In this document: positions 1 to 12,100 of the stretch, piece by piece
How the letters are laid out: the number at the start of each line of letters is the position of its first letter
Numbering within the stretch: the stretch's first letter is position 1
Assembly: GCF_042186555.1 (NCBI RefSeq)
Contig: NC_133336.1
Span: 32,168,082-32,232,081, forward strand
Direction of reading: 5' to 3'
Length of the DNA stretch: 64,000 bases
Source: Aquarana catesbeiana
Taxonomy: Eukaryota > Chordata > Amphibia > Anura > Ranidae
Translations under genes and position numbers: made by a program
Notes under the pieces: generated by a model
Databases searched by the model: none
Seen by the model: only the letters and a program-made list of their open reading frames with translations
What the model was told of the DNA's origin: nothing

Positions 1-745
1 AGAGCATTGCACCATCCCTGACAGATACACATTGAAATATTCTGCAGATAATCCATCGCAGGCCCCTCTGGAGATCTGCAGAGCATTGCACCATCCCTGA
101 CAGATACACATTGATATATTCTGCAGATGATTCCATCTCAGGTCCCTCTAGAGATCTGCAGAGCATTGCACCATCCCTGACAGATACACATTGAAATATT
201 CTGCAGATGATCCATCTCAGGCCCCTCTAGAGATCTGCAGAGCATTGCACCATCCCTGACAGATACACATTGATATATTCTGCAGATGATTCCATCTCAG
301 GTCCCTCTAGAGATCTGCAGAGCATTGCACCATCCCTGACAGATACACATTGATATATTCTGCAAATGATTCCATCTCAGGTCCCTCTAGAGATCTGCAG
401 AGCATTGCACCATCCCTGACAGATACACATTGAAATATTCTGCAGATGATCCATCTCAGGCCCCTCTAGAGATCTGCAGAGCATTGCACCATCCCTAACA
501 GATACACATTGATATATTCTAAAGATGATTCTATCGCAGGTCCCTCTAGACATCTGCAGAGCATTGCTCCATCCCTGACAGATACATATTAATATATTCT
601 ACAGATGATTCCATATCGGACCCGTCTGGAGATCTGCAGAACATTGCACCATCCCTGACAAATACATATAGATATATTCTGCAGATGATTCCATCTCAGG
701 CCCCTCTAGAGATCTGCAGAGCATTGCTCCATCCCTGACAGATAC
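1..745. repeat. 79-80 bp tandem satellite, about 9 copies
   Basis: Units begin with AGAGCATTGCACCATCCCTG and recur at 1, 80, 160, 239 and so on, with small substitutions and a 1-bp length alternation. Each contains ATTCTGCAGATGAT and GAGATCTGCAG. The array is already running at base 1, so it continues upstream. The last copies, near 540-745, are the most diverged, as expected at an array edge. Confidence 0.95.
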
Positions 746-1560
746 AATGTATTGCTATGTTTCTGAGTTTGGAGAGTTTGTTGGGTTCATTCATTCATTA
801 TTCCTCTGTGTTGGGGAAATGTTTAAACCTTTCTGTTTGGATTGAGTTGATTTCCAGCAACAACCCCCATCAGGATGGATTCCCCCCCCCCCATGAAGTG
901 GAGTCACGAAGCGGAGTAACCCTTTCAGTGCTGGAATCCTCCCACCGCTCTGTTCTCTGCTGACAGATGTGCAGGATGTGAGGCTGCACTGACAGAAATG
1001 GCAGAAAAAAACTGACAGCAACATTTCAAGAATTAAAAAAAAAAAAAAAAAAGTTGTGAAGGCCCAGCTATGACATCTCTTCTTTTCCCTATGCAGCCAG
1101 TCCATGCTCCCATTGGTCTTCTCAATGACTTGCTGGCTGTGACTCCCATTTTCTGAAGTTTCAGTCATTTTTTCCTGGCTGGTCTGAACAGTGCCTGAAC
1201 TCTGAGGCTCCTCAACCTTTCCCAACCTCATCACGTGTGAAGGAAAATGGGGATCCAAAGCCAAAACTCTAGGCAAATGTAAAATAAACTAATGCAACTC
1301 TGTAATCATGAATCCATCATTAAAGGTATTTTCTATTTAAATACAAGGCGTGTAAGGACCTGAATGTGACTTGGTATCAGCCTCTTGCAGTCCCAGTGCA
1401 GCAGAACGTGGACTGGGTGAGGGAGAAGCAGTGTAAGGAGCCAATCAGATTGAGCATTCTGATAGGAGGAGAGAGCAGAGTGACAGAGAGTTGAACTCAC
1501 CATTCTGCTGCTTCTCTTTTTACTGTCCACTCACAGGCTGGGGGAGGGGAAAGACCTGTA
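746..1560. other. No gene recognised
   Basis: Apart from a poly-A run near 1035-1052 I see nothing identifiable. The 161-codon minus-strand open frame (791-1276) crosses that poly-A run and resembles no family I know, so I do not call it a gene. Confidence 0.5.
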
Positions 1561-1561
1561 T

Positions 1562-2480
1562 TTGTTACTTAAAGTTAAAAAACCCAAAAGCAAACGTTTA
1601 TTAAATTGCAGCTTACCAATTCTGCATTATTTTCTTTTTTGGCCTTCTTTCTTTTATTTTCACCTGTTGATCCTGCCAGTAAGTCTGTTATTTTTCAACA
1701 GAGCAAGCTGTCCTGCAGATGCAGCAGTTATAGGGTTAAAGTGGATGTAAACCCGAAAAATTTTATTTTTGTTGATGTCATAATGTAGAGTATAAGATTT
1801 CCTATCATTTGAGCCCAGTCTTGCCACAAAAAGTTAATCCATCTCTAAGCAATCCTCTTTTATTGTTCAGTGAGATAAAACTTGACAAACTGAGAAAAAC
1901 TTTGTCAAATCCTCCCCCTTGCTGTGAGTGACAGGTGATTTACATATCTCGTGCATTAGCCTAAGACATGCATTATTTTTTAGTTCCCTCCCTCACTCCT
2001 TTCTTCAGCAGCTCTGCAAGGATTGGCTGTTCCACACCTCACCATGATTGGGCATGCTGAAGTCATGTGGTTACTTTCCTGTCTTTTCACTGGATGTTAG
2101 AGATCATAGCAGAAGTTCAGTGTAAGAAATACACAGGAGAAAATGCATATTGACAAGGGGAGTGTAGAGCGGGGAGTCTACTGACATCACGACTCCACCC
2201 ACCGAGCTCCAGACAACAGACCCGCCCACATAATCTGCAGTTTTTCGGCTCTCATAACAAACAGAGGGGAGACATTTGACAGGTAAAGATACATGCAGGA
2301 GGCTTGTATATCCTTATAGATAACCCTTATGGCAGGAGTTTAGAAAGGATGACATTGGCTTTACATCCACTTTAAGACTAACCATGTAACACTGACAGGG
2401 GCTCTTGCAATAATCAGCTTTTATGTATAAAACGAAAACCGTTACCCCAAAAGGAGAAAAAACACAATTGTTTCTTGTAA
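1562..2480. mobile_element. T2/Kolobok-like repeat fragment, split by a younger MITE
   Basis: The segments 1570-1735 and 2376-2480 match, in order, the first half of the palindromic element at 44747-45306. Shared features are AAACCCAAAAGCAAAC, GCAGCTTACCA, a T-rich TTTCTTTTATTTTCA stretch and CACTGACAGGGG. The two halves are separated by the TTAA-flanked element at 1740-2371, so the inner element inserted later. Confidence 0.7.
1740..2371. mobile_element. TTAA-flanked MITE (T2/Kolobok- or piggyBac-like)
   Basis: The ends are inverted repeats, AGTGGATGTAAACCC on the left and GGCTTTACATCCACT on the right (14 of 15 match). TTAA flanks both sides (1736-1739 and 2372-2375). A TTAA target duplication fits Kolobok/T2 or piggyBac families; the TTAAAGTGG start resembles amphibian T2-type MITEs. 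It has no coding capacity (632 bp). Confidence 0.75.
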
Positions 2481-2489
2481 ACAGTTATA

Positions 2490-3480
2490 AAGTGTGAGCC
2501 GGAGTGATACACCCCTCACCTGTAATATTACATTGTAAAAACTCTATATACACCCCTCACTTGTAAGCTTAGAAGTGTGTATAGACTTACTAGAATATTA
2601 CAAGTGAGGGGTGTATATAGAGTCATTATAATGTAACATTATAGATAAGGGGTGTATATAGATGTATGTATATATTATTACAGGTGAGGGGTGTATGTAG
2701 AATTATTATAATGTGATTACAGGTGAGGTGTATTATAAAAATGTTGGCAGTGCCCCTCCCAAGATTAGACTCTGGATCCGCCCCTACAATGATAACAATT
2801 CTATATACACCCCTCACCAGTAATATTTTAATTATAATGTTTCTATATACATCCCTCACCTGTAATATTATATTATAATCTTTCTATATACATCCCTCAC
2901 CTGTAATAATATATTTTGAAAATTCTATATACACCCCTCACCTGTATTATTATATTACATACCTCCCAACTTTCTGAAATGGGAATAAGGGACACCTATT
3001 TGCAAAAGTATGTAGGCAATAGGACACACCCCCTGCCACGCCCTCCTTAAAGGAGAATTTTATAAAAAAAAATGATTGGCTAAACCCACAAGTGCTTTTT
3101 ACCACTACTATTCCTTTATATTGGCTTTTGGTATTTACAAATGCAGCAATTTAGAAATTGGATGAAAGGTTTAGCACTGGAAAACACTTTTTGATAGATA
3201 AATAGTGCATTTTATATACATCTATATAAATCAGGCCAAAATGAGGGACAAATGAGGAGGAAGGAGGGACAGAGGGACATTGCTCCAAATCAGGGACAGT
3301 CCCTCGAAATCAGGGACAGTTGGGAGCTATGATATTATAATAATTCTATATACACCCCTCATCTGTAATATTATTCTATAATTTTCTATATACACCCTTT
3401 ACCTGTAATATTATACTATAATATTTCTATATACGCCCCTCACCTCTAATATTATATTATATAATTCTGTATACAATGCG
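2490..3480. repeat. AT-rich ~40 bp satellite, left block
   Basis: Units of the type TATATACACCCCTCACCTGTAATATTATATTATAAT recur here. Orientation changes inside the block: forward near 2500-2570, reverse (GAGGGGTGTATATAGA) near 2600-2740, forward again from 2790. The block is interrupted by a MITE at 2958-3331. The same satellite resumes at 6900, beyond the 31-bp minisatellite. Confidence 0.9.
2958..3331. mobile_element. MITE with CATACCTCCCAAC termini
   Basis: The left end CATACCTCCCAAC pairs with the right end GTTGGGAGCTATG. The interior carries the AAATCAGGGACAGT repeats that I recall from a very common frog interspersed repeat. It is non-coding and inserted in the AT-rich satellite. Confidence 0.75.
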
Positions 3481-3820
3481 ACCCCCCATCAGCCGTTGCT
3501 GACACAGGGCAGCGGCGCCGAAACTGACAGGCTCTATGAAGGGAGTGACACAGGCAGAGCTGCAGCTGCGGGGAGATTTCCACCCCTCCTTCTCCTCCTT
3601 GAGCCGAGCATTCACCTGGCAATGCCCTCCTATTGGCTACATTCAGGGCCAATGGCTGGGAAACTAGCAACCAGAGGATTATGGGACATGTACTCCCGGA
3701 TACCAGCAGGCCCCAGGATGATTCCCTGAGAGGACTGCAGCCCCGAGCAGGAGGGGAAGAGAGGAGAAGAGGGACCATGAGGGTGCCGAGTGGACAGTGA
3801 TTCTATTATTATCCTCCAAG
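3480..3820 (+). promoter_or_regulatory. Candidate promoter and upstream non-coding exon ending in a strong donor
   Basis: This 340-bp island of unique, balanced sequence lies between satellites. It holds an inverted CCAAT box (ATTGG, 3632), a direct CCAAT box (3649) and ATTATGGGACATGTACTCCC (3678-3697), which resembles the ZNF143/THAP11 promoter motif. It ends in TCCAAG|GTAAGAAC with the donor GT at 3821, close to the vertebrate 5' splice consensus. This could be an alternative first exon, but no open frame supports coding and its link to nrxn3 is inference. Confidence 0.35.
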
Positions 3821-3869
3821 GTAAGAACCTACCTCCAGGTGGGGGGAGCGAGGGGGATGGGGGGGGGTG

Positions 3870-6395
3870 CTGGCTGCTCCCACTCTGTCCTCCCCTCCAC
3901 CTGGCTGCTCCCACCCTTTCCTCCCCTCCACCTGGCTGCATCCACCCTCACCTTCCCTCCACCTGGCTGCTCCCACCCTTTCCTCCCCTCCACCTGGCTG
4001 CTCCCACCCCGTCCTCCCCTCCACCTGGCTGCTCCCACCCCGTCCTCCTCTCCACCTGGCTACATCCACCCTCACCTTCCCTCCACCTGGCTGCTCCCAC
4101 CCCGTCCTCCCCTCCACCTGGGTGCTCCCACCCCGTCCTCCCCTCCACCTGGCTACATCCACCCTGACCTTCCTTCCACCTGGCTGCTCCCACCCCGTCC
4201 TCCCCTCCACCTGGGTGCTCCCACCCCGCCCTCCCCTCCACCTGGCTGCTCCCACCCCATCCTCCCCTCCACCTGGCTGCATCCACCCTGTCCTCCCCTC
4301 TGCCTGGCTGCTCCCACCCCATCCTCCCCTCCACCTGGGTGCTCCCACCCGTCCTCCTCTCCACCTGGCTACATCCACCCTCACCTTCCCTCCACCTGGC
4401 TGCTCCCACTCTTTCCTCCCCTCCACCTGGCTGCTCCCACCCCGTCCTCCCCTCCACCTGGGTGCTCCCACCCCGTCCTCCTCTCCACCTGGCTACATCC
4501 ACCCTCACCTTCCCTCCACCTGGCTGCTCCCACCCCATCCTCCCCTCCACCTGGGTGCTCCCACCCCGTCCTCCCCTCCACCTGGCTACATCCACCCTGA
4601 CCTTCCCTCCACCTGGCTGCTCCCACCCCGTCCTCCCCTACACCTGGGTGCTCCCACCCCTTCTCCCCTCCACCTGGCTGCTCCCACCCCGTCCTCCCCT
4701 CCACCTGGCTGCATCCACCCTGTCCTCCCCTCTGCCTGGCTGCTCCCACCCCGTCCTCCCCTCCACCTGGCTACATCCACCCTGACCTCCCCTTCACCTG
4801 GCTGCTCCCACCCTGTCCTCCCCTCCACCTGGCTACATCCACCCTGACCTTCCCTCCACCTGGCTGCTCCCACCCCGTCCTCCCCTCCACCTGGCTGCTC
4901 CCACTCTGTCCTCCCCTCCACCTGGCTGCATCCACCCTTTTCTCCCCTCCACTTGGCTGCTCCCACCCAGTCCTCCCCTCCACCTGGCTGCTCCCACCCC
5001 GTCCTCCCCGCCACCTGGCTACATCCACCCTGACCTTCCCTCCACCTGGCTGCTCCCACCCCGTCCTCCCCTCCACCTGGGTGCTCCCACCCCGTCCTCC
5101 CCTCTACCTGGCTGCTCCCACCCTGTCCTCCCCTCTGCCTGGCTGCTCCCACCCCGTCCTCCCCTCCACCTGGTTACATCCACTCTGACCTCCCCTTCAC
5201 CTGGCTGCTCCCACCCTGTCCTCCCCTCCACCTGGCTGCATCCACCCTGTCCTCCCCTCCACCTGGCTGCTACCACTCTGTCCTCCCCTCCACCTGGCTG
5301 CATCCACCCTGTCCTCCCCTCTGCCTGGCTGCTCCCACCCCGTCCTCCCCTCCACCTGGCTACATCCACCCTGACCTCCCCTTCACCTGGCTGCTCCCAC
5401 CCCGTCCTCCCCTCCACCTGGCTACATCCACCCTGACCTTCCCTCCTCCTGGCTGCTCCCACCCCGTCCTCCCCTCCACCTGGCTGCTCCCACCCCGTCC
5501 TCCCCTCCACCTGGCTGCTCCCACCCCGTCCTCCCCTCCACCTGGCTGCATCCACCCTGTCCTCCCCTCCACCTGGCTACATCCACCCTGTCCTCCCCTC
5601 CACCTTGCTGCATCCACCCTGTCCTCCCCTCCACCTGGCTACATCCACCCTGTCCTCCCCTCCACCTGGCTACATCCACCCTGTCCTCCCCTCCACCTGG
5701 CTACATCCACCCTGTCCTCCCCTCCACCTGGCTACATCCACCCTGACCTCCCCTCCACCTGGCTGCTCCCACCCCGTCCTCCCCTCCACCTGGCTGCTCC
5801 CATTCTGTCCTCCCCTCCACCTGGCTGCTCCCACCCCGTCCTCCCCTCCACCTGGCTGCTCCCACCCCAACCTCCCCTCCGCCTGGCTGATCCCACTCTG
5901 TCCTCCCCTCCACCTGGCTGCTCCCACCCCGTCCTCCCCTCCATCTGGCTACATCCACCCCGTCCTGCCCTCTGCCTGGCTGCTCCCACCCCATCCTCCC
6001 CTCCACCTGGCTGCCCCCACCCCTTCCTCCCCTCCACCTGGCTACATCCACCCCGTCCTCCCCTCCACCTGGCTACATCCACCCCGTCCTCCCCTCCACC
6101 TGGCTACATCCACCCTGTCCTGCCCTCCGCCTGGCTGCTCCCACCCCGTCCTCCCCTCCACCTGACTACATCCACCCCGTCCTCCCCTCCACCTGGCTAC
6201 ATCCACCCCGTCCTCCCCTCCACCTGGCTACATCCACCCCGTCCTCCCCTCCACCTGGCTACATCCACCCCGTCCTCCCCTCCACCTGGCTACATCCACC
6301 CCGTCCTGCCCTCCACCTGGCTGCTCCCACCCCTTCCTCCCCTCCACCTGGCTACAACCACCCTGTCCTCCCCTCTACATTGCTGCAACCACCAA
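3870..6395. repeat. 31-bp GC-rich minisatellite, about 80 copies
   Basis: The unit is CTCCACCTGGCTGCTCCCAC plus CCCGTCCTCCC. Two main variants alternate, one with GGCTGCTCCCACC and one with GGCTACATCCACC. Because 31 is not a multiple of three and the unit lacks stops in several frames, long open frames appear on both strands. They are artefacts of the repeat. The array begins about 50 bp after the donor at 3821. Confidence 0.97.
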
Positions 6396-6900
6396 TACTT
6401 TTCAAGACACTGTGTATTTATATGTGTGTGTATATAATTGCATTTTATAGTTGCCCCCCTACTTTTGTCCCTGTCCCCCCATGTGCCCCCCCAAAAATGA
6501 AAGCTGGAGACGCCACTGTCTCTCACCGCCCCCATGCATCGCCTCATTTCTGCATCTAAAAGAAGACTTCCATTACTGTGCAGGCCTCACTCTGGGACTA
6601 CAGGGACACTGTCACTGGCCACTGGCGGTGACAATCTGCATCTGATTACAGGTGACGTGGCAAGTGACACACTCAGGGCTCCCACTGATTCTGCATTATG
6701 GTGAGTTGAACTATTTCATTTTATATTTTCATTTTATATTACAATGTAATAAGAGAAATAATGCGCTTCAATCATCCTGACACCATAATAACCATGGTGC
6801 CGTGATGATTGAAGCCCTAACACCAGCCATTTCCCCTACAAATTGCCCGCAAAAATGTTGGCAGTGCCCCTCCCGAGATTACACTCTGGATCTGCCCCTA
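6396..6900. other. Spacer between two arrays
   Basis: Nothing identifiable beyond a short GT-rich stretch near 6423-6432. It ends with AAAATGTTGGCAGTGCCCCT (6852-6871), which is also present at 2739-2758 beside the other satellite block. This suggests the flank of the AT-rich satellite was duplicated with it. Confidence 0.5.
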
Positions 6901-8800
6901 CAATGATAACAATTGTATATACATCCCTCACCTGTAATATTCCATCATAATAATTTTATATACATCCCTCACCTGTAATATTCCATCATAACAATTGTAT
7001 ATACATCCCTCACCTGTAATATTCCATTATAATAATTCTATAAACACCCCTCACCTGTAATATTCCATTATAATAATTCTGTATACTGTACACTCCTCTT
7101 GTAATATTATATTATAATATTTCTATATACACCCCTCACCTGTAATATACCATCATAACAATGCTATATACACCCCTCACCTGTAATATTATATTATAAT
7201 TATTCTATTTACACCCCTTACCTGTAACATTACATTATAATAATTCTTTATGCACCCCTCACCTGTAAAATTACATTATAATTACTAATCTATATACACC
7301 CATCAGCCTTCAGCCGAGAGGTGTGTATATAGAATTATTATAGTGTAATAGTACAGATGAGGGGTGTATATAGAACTATTATAAATGGAATTATTATGGA
7401 TTAAAGTGTTTGTATGAAAATAACAAACATGTTATACTTACCTGCTCTGTGCAATGGTTTTGCATAGAACAGCCCCGATCCTCCCCTTCTGAGGTTCCCC
7501 GCTGGCACTCCAGGCCCCTATCAATCTGTCCAAGGAGGAGAGAGACACATCACTGGATCTGATCGGCAAAGGTAAGGAAAAGGGGAGGTCCACTTTAATA
7601 TTGCAGGAGGGAGATGTATGTAGAACTATTACAATTGATTATTACAGGGGAGGGGTGTATAAAGAATTATTATAGCTTAATATCACAGGTGAGGGATGTA
7701 TGCAGAATTATTTTAATGGTACAGTATACTACAGGTCAGGGGTGTATATGAAATTATTATAATATTATATTACAGGTAAATGGTGTATTTAGAATTATTA
7801 TAATTGAATATTACAGGTGAAAGGTGTATATAGAATTATTATTATATAATACTACAGATAAGGGGTGTATATATAATTATTATTATATAATAATACAGGT
7901 GAAGGGTGTATATAGAATTATTATTATATAATATTACAGATGAGGGGTGTATATAGAAATATTATAATATATTATTACAGGTGAGGGGTGTATATAGAAT
8001 TATTAGTATATATTACAGACAAGGGGTGTATATAGAAATATTATAGATGAGGGGTGTATATAGAAATATTATAATATAATATTACAGGTGAGGGGTGTAT
8101 ATAGACATATTATAAAGAAATATTACAGATGAGGGGTGTATATAGAATTATTATTATATAATATTACAGGTGAAGGATGTATATAGAATCATTAGTATAT
8201 ATTACAAACAAGGGGTGTATATAGAAATATTATAGATGAGGGGTGTATATAGAAATATTATAATATAATATTACAGATGAGGGGTGTATATAGAATTATT
8301 ATATAATATTACAGATGAGGGGTGTATATAGACATATTATAATATAATATTACAGATGAGGGGTGTATATAGACATTCTATAATATAATATTACAGATGA
8401 GGGGTGTATATAGAAATATTACAGATGAGGGGTGTATATAGAATTATTATTATATAATATTACAGATGAGGGGTGTATATAGACATATTATAATATAATA
8501 TTACAGATGAGGGGTGTATATAGACATATTATAATATAATATTACAGATGAGGGGTGTATATAGACATTCTATAATATAATATTACAGATGAGGGGTGTA
8601 TATAGAAATATTACAGATGAGGGGTGTATATAGACATATTATAATATAATATTACAGATGAGGGGTGTATATAGACATATTATAATATAATATTACAGAT
8701 GAGGGGTGTATATAGAACTATTATTATATAATATTACAGATGAATTGTGTATATTTATATATAGATTTGCTCCTTACCTGTAATATTATATTATAATTCT
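6900..8800. repeat. AT-rich ~40 bp satellite, right block, orientation switch near 7310
   Basis: Units read CACCCCTCACCTGTAATATT up to about 7300. They then flip to the reverse complement (ATTACAGATGAGGGGTGTAT) from 7330 to 8740, with one forward unit near 8770-8810. Copies after 8200 are nearly identical, which points to recent homogenisation. The head-to-head arrangement can form long hairpins. A small TTAA-flanked MITE interrupts it at 7405-7594. Confidence 0.93.
7405..7594. mobile_element. Short TTAA-flanked MITE
   Basis: TTAA flanks both ends (7401-7404 and 7595-7598) and the termini read AGTG...CACT. It belongs to the same TTAAAGTG-type family as the element at 1740-2371 and is non-coding. 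Confidence 0.6.
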
Positions 8801-8939
8801 ATATACACCTCTCACCTTAAAGAGCCCGCTGTAATACCTGTGTGTGTACCCCCTCACCTCGAATATATTATTTATACACCTGATACACCCCATCTCCCCC
8901 TCCCCCCGTCTCCCCCATCGTGCGGTAATCGGTCCAGGT

Positions 8940-9060
8940 GAGTATCGCACGCTGCGCTGCGCCTTTAAAGGGCGTGCGTGTGGGCGGTGCCGGGGGCGGC
9001 GTGTGGGCGGTCCCGGGCGGGGCGCTGGCGGAGTGTGCGGATGCCGGAGCCGCTGTGCAG
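8940..9060 (+). promoter_or_regulatory. nrxn3: Candidate CpG-island promoter
   Basis: Abrupt CpG-rich DNA follows the AT-rich satellite. It carries GC boxes (GGGGGCGGC near 8992 and GGGCGGGGC near 9015) and a TTTAAA element at 8964-8969. It precedes a candidate exon with a splice donor at 9136. It lies on the correct strand, 26 kb upstream of the neurexin coding exon. Assignment to nrxn3 is inference; a reverse-strand gene upstream cannot be excluded. Confidence 0.45.
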
Positions 9061-9135
9061 AGTTGAGGTTGGAGCTGATCCCGAGCGGAGGAGAGACGAG
9101 AGAGCGCGAGGAGCCCGCCGGACATCACCGTACAG
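9000..9135 (+). other. nrxn3: Candidate non-coding first exon of nrxn3 (5' UTR)
   Basis: GC-rich sequence ends in CACCGTACAG|GTCAGAGG, a plausible 5' splice site at 9135/9136. Alpha-neurexin genes are known to start with a non-coding exon followed by a second exon holding the initiator ATG. The acceptor at 35123/35124 would be its partner. The 5' end is not defined by sequence and 9000 is only nominal. The competing donor at 3821 could be an alternative start. Confidence 0.35.
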
Positions 9136-12100
9136 GTCAGAGGGAGGGGGAAGGGAGGAGAGGGCCCCCCCCACCCCCCATAGGGACCCCTCATAGGGAC
9201 CACACAGGAACTCTCCTCCCCGGACTCCGCACACCTGCCGGAGGGGAAGTGATAGAGAATCACCTGTGCGCACCTGAGAGGGCAGAGCGAGGTCCAGCCC
9301 CTGCGGGGAGGGGGCGCTGTGCACAGTCCAGGTATATAATATCTCACCTGAGGAGGGGGGGATGGGACAGGTGTTGTCTCACCTGAAGGGGCAAAACACC
9401 TGAATGCCCCGCTGTCCAAGCGTACGTTTGCGCTCTTATGCGTACACGGGCGTACAAACGCGCCGCCCTGCGTCCTCTATACGTAGACGTGCCGGCGGTG
9501 GCCCCCCTAGGCAGCCAGACGGCGAACGCGGCGGTGGGCGCCCTTCCACATGGCGGTGATCTAATCGGTGGCGTGTGTAGCCCGGGCCGCCCGTCTTCCG
9601 TCTTCTTCCAGCCAGTGATGTCACCTGGAAGTAAAGCGTAGTGACTTTGATGCGTTGTGTAGGTGACTGATCGCGTCCCACCTCCTTTTCTTCACTCCTG
9701 GAGGCCACAAAAAATCCCAAATTCTCCCCCCCTACCCCTCCACCTTCCTCACCCCCCCTTTTCCTCCTCACCCCATCCATCGTCCTCCTCCTTCTACTGA
9801 CCCACATAGGCTGCCCTCCGATCTCCCGGAGACGTTCCACAAGGTGACGGCGCCGAAACAAACCGCGTTCTCTATTTCCCCTCCCGGGAATTTTGTTTTC
9901 CTTGTTTTTTTTTGTTCTGTTTCCTTTTATTTTTTTTGGGGGGGGGAATTGTTACATTTTAATAATAAAAAAAAAAATAAAAAACAACCCCCCCCCTTCC
10001 CCTACAGGCAGGAAAATTCTGTAAAAATTGGGCAAATTTATTTTATTAAATTATTTCAATTTTTTGGTAAATGTTGTTTTTATTTCTTTTTCTTTTTTTT
10101 ATTTGAAAAATTTGTTACGTTTAAATGAAAGAGAAAATTCCCCTCCCCCCTACAGATAGAAACATTGTCTGCAAATCTTTTTTTCCTGTTAAATTAAATC
10201 ATTTCAATTTTTTTCCTTTTAATTATTTGTATTTTCTTTCTTTTTTTTTTTTTTTTATTCCTTTGCAATTCTTTCTCGTTTTCCTGTCCACGCAACCCCT
10301 AGAAAAACGCTCGGCTTGGTAAACAGGGAGACGAAGGGGAGGAATCGGGGCTGGTCTGGTTTTTTCGAGGGAGCCTAGCGTGAAATTAAAGCTGCCTCCA
10401 TCTTTTTCTCTTCTCAGTCGCTGTAAAAGAAGAAAAAGAAAAAAAATCAGTTTGGTTCCAACGATATATATATATTTTTTTTCGTTCATTTTAAAAAATT
10501 TTTTTTTTCACTTTCCGACTTCAAGTTTTTTTTTTTTTCCCCTTTTGTTTTTTGGGGACGACGTTGCAGGCTCGACGGAGTGATGTATTGTGTCGGGGTT
10601 GGATTATCTTACCTATTATGTGTGTGCGTTGGGTGTTTTAGTCCTGCGTGGGTCACTACAAAGGACTAATTGTGTGGGAGACGTTCGTAAAGTTCATCCC
10701 TTTTTTTTTGTTTTTTTTTCGTAGAGGAAATTCCGTCTTTCCTTTTTATTTGTCAACAAATTTCGGGTATATTGTATTAAATTCTGATCCCGCTTTTTGC
10801 TTGTTCTGGAAGACACCTGGATTAAAGTTATGTTGTATCAATATTTTTTATTTGTATTTGTATCTTTTTTTTCTTTTTCCATGTTTTTTTTTCCTGTTTA
10901 GAAAAGCTTTGTTTATCTCGGCTTTTTCAATATTTTTTTCTTTCTTTTTCCATTGCCTTGGAGTATGTCAAAGCGAGTTGGTTTGTAAAAAGGTGCAATT
11001 ATTGTGCTGATTGCCAGGACGGGCTGCCTATTTAGGTTGATTATCCATAAGACACATTATTCCCCCCCCCCCCCAACATCAATGTGAAAGTGGACGGAGA
11101 GAGCGTAGAGCGGGAGGAGGAGGAGAGGGGCTTTAATAGCACTGCGATTAGACCCACAGCTGCAAATCTGAGATACGGTCCCCGCTACAATTACGCTCCC
11201 TTATTTACTGGGGGGGATTAGAAAAGCCATTTTATTTCCCTTTTTTTTTTTTTTTTTTGTTGTTTGATCAATTTTATGCAATTTTTTTTTTTTTTTTTGT
11301 GTTTTAGAACGAATGCTCCCCCCGCCAAATTTTTGCGTCCACCTTTTTTTTTTTTCTCCCCGAAGCGTCTACCTATACGTTTTCCGAGTTTGTGTATGTT
11401 GCGGAGATACACAAAGCGTCACGTTTTGCACCCTCGTGAGCTGTACCCCCCCCCCCACCCCCCCTTCGCCCTGCTCATGGTGCAATGTGCAGCGAGCGCG
11501 CTATGCTTTGCCAAAGTGGATCATGTAACGGTGGGGAGTGCTGTGGTTGGGGGAGGAGAGTCCGTACGGTGGTGGTGTTGGTGGGGGGGGGGGGGCGCGT
11601 CGTTGGGGAGGAGAAGGTGGGGATAACATTGGTACCCACCGCCATACTGTTCGGAGTCTTTTTTTTTATTATTTATTTCTTTCTATCTTGTGATTCTCTG
11701 TCGCATTTACATTGGAAGAAAATAAGGGTTGTGGGGGGCCGCGATGGCCGACGCGGCTGGAAGGGTAGAAAAGGCTGGGGGCTAGCAGTGATGTGGAGTG
11801 ATAATCATTATGGGTAACCATCCATGAAATGTTGGCTACTGACTTCTTGGAGAAGCTTCGAGGATGGGGGATGTGAAGATGGGGTGGGGGCTGTTTTATG
11901 TCTGTGTGCCCACCCTTCTATAAATCCCCCCCCCCTCGCTCCCTAACCCTCTTCCCAACACCTCCTTCCACGGAACCCTAAATAACCGGCGAGCCAGGTG
12001 GTGGCGGTGCAATTTTAGATTTTTTCTTTTTTTGGGGGGGGGGGGCTCATATTTACTTTTTGCGGGGGGGCTTTGAAAAGTCTGTGCATTTGAATACATT

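Noticed and set aside
3797..6165. Many proline- or glycine-rich frames on both strands
   Set aside because: All are products of a 31-bp repeat whose period is not a multiple of three. There are no start, splice or conservation signals.
8844..9419. Overlapping 180-codon plus and 183-codon minus frames in the CpG island
   Set aside because: High GC content leaves frames open. A splice donor at 9136 and promoter-like composition explain the region better, and no domain is seen.
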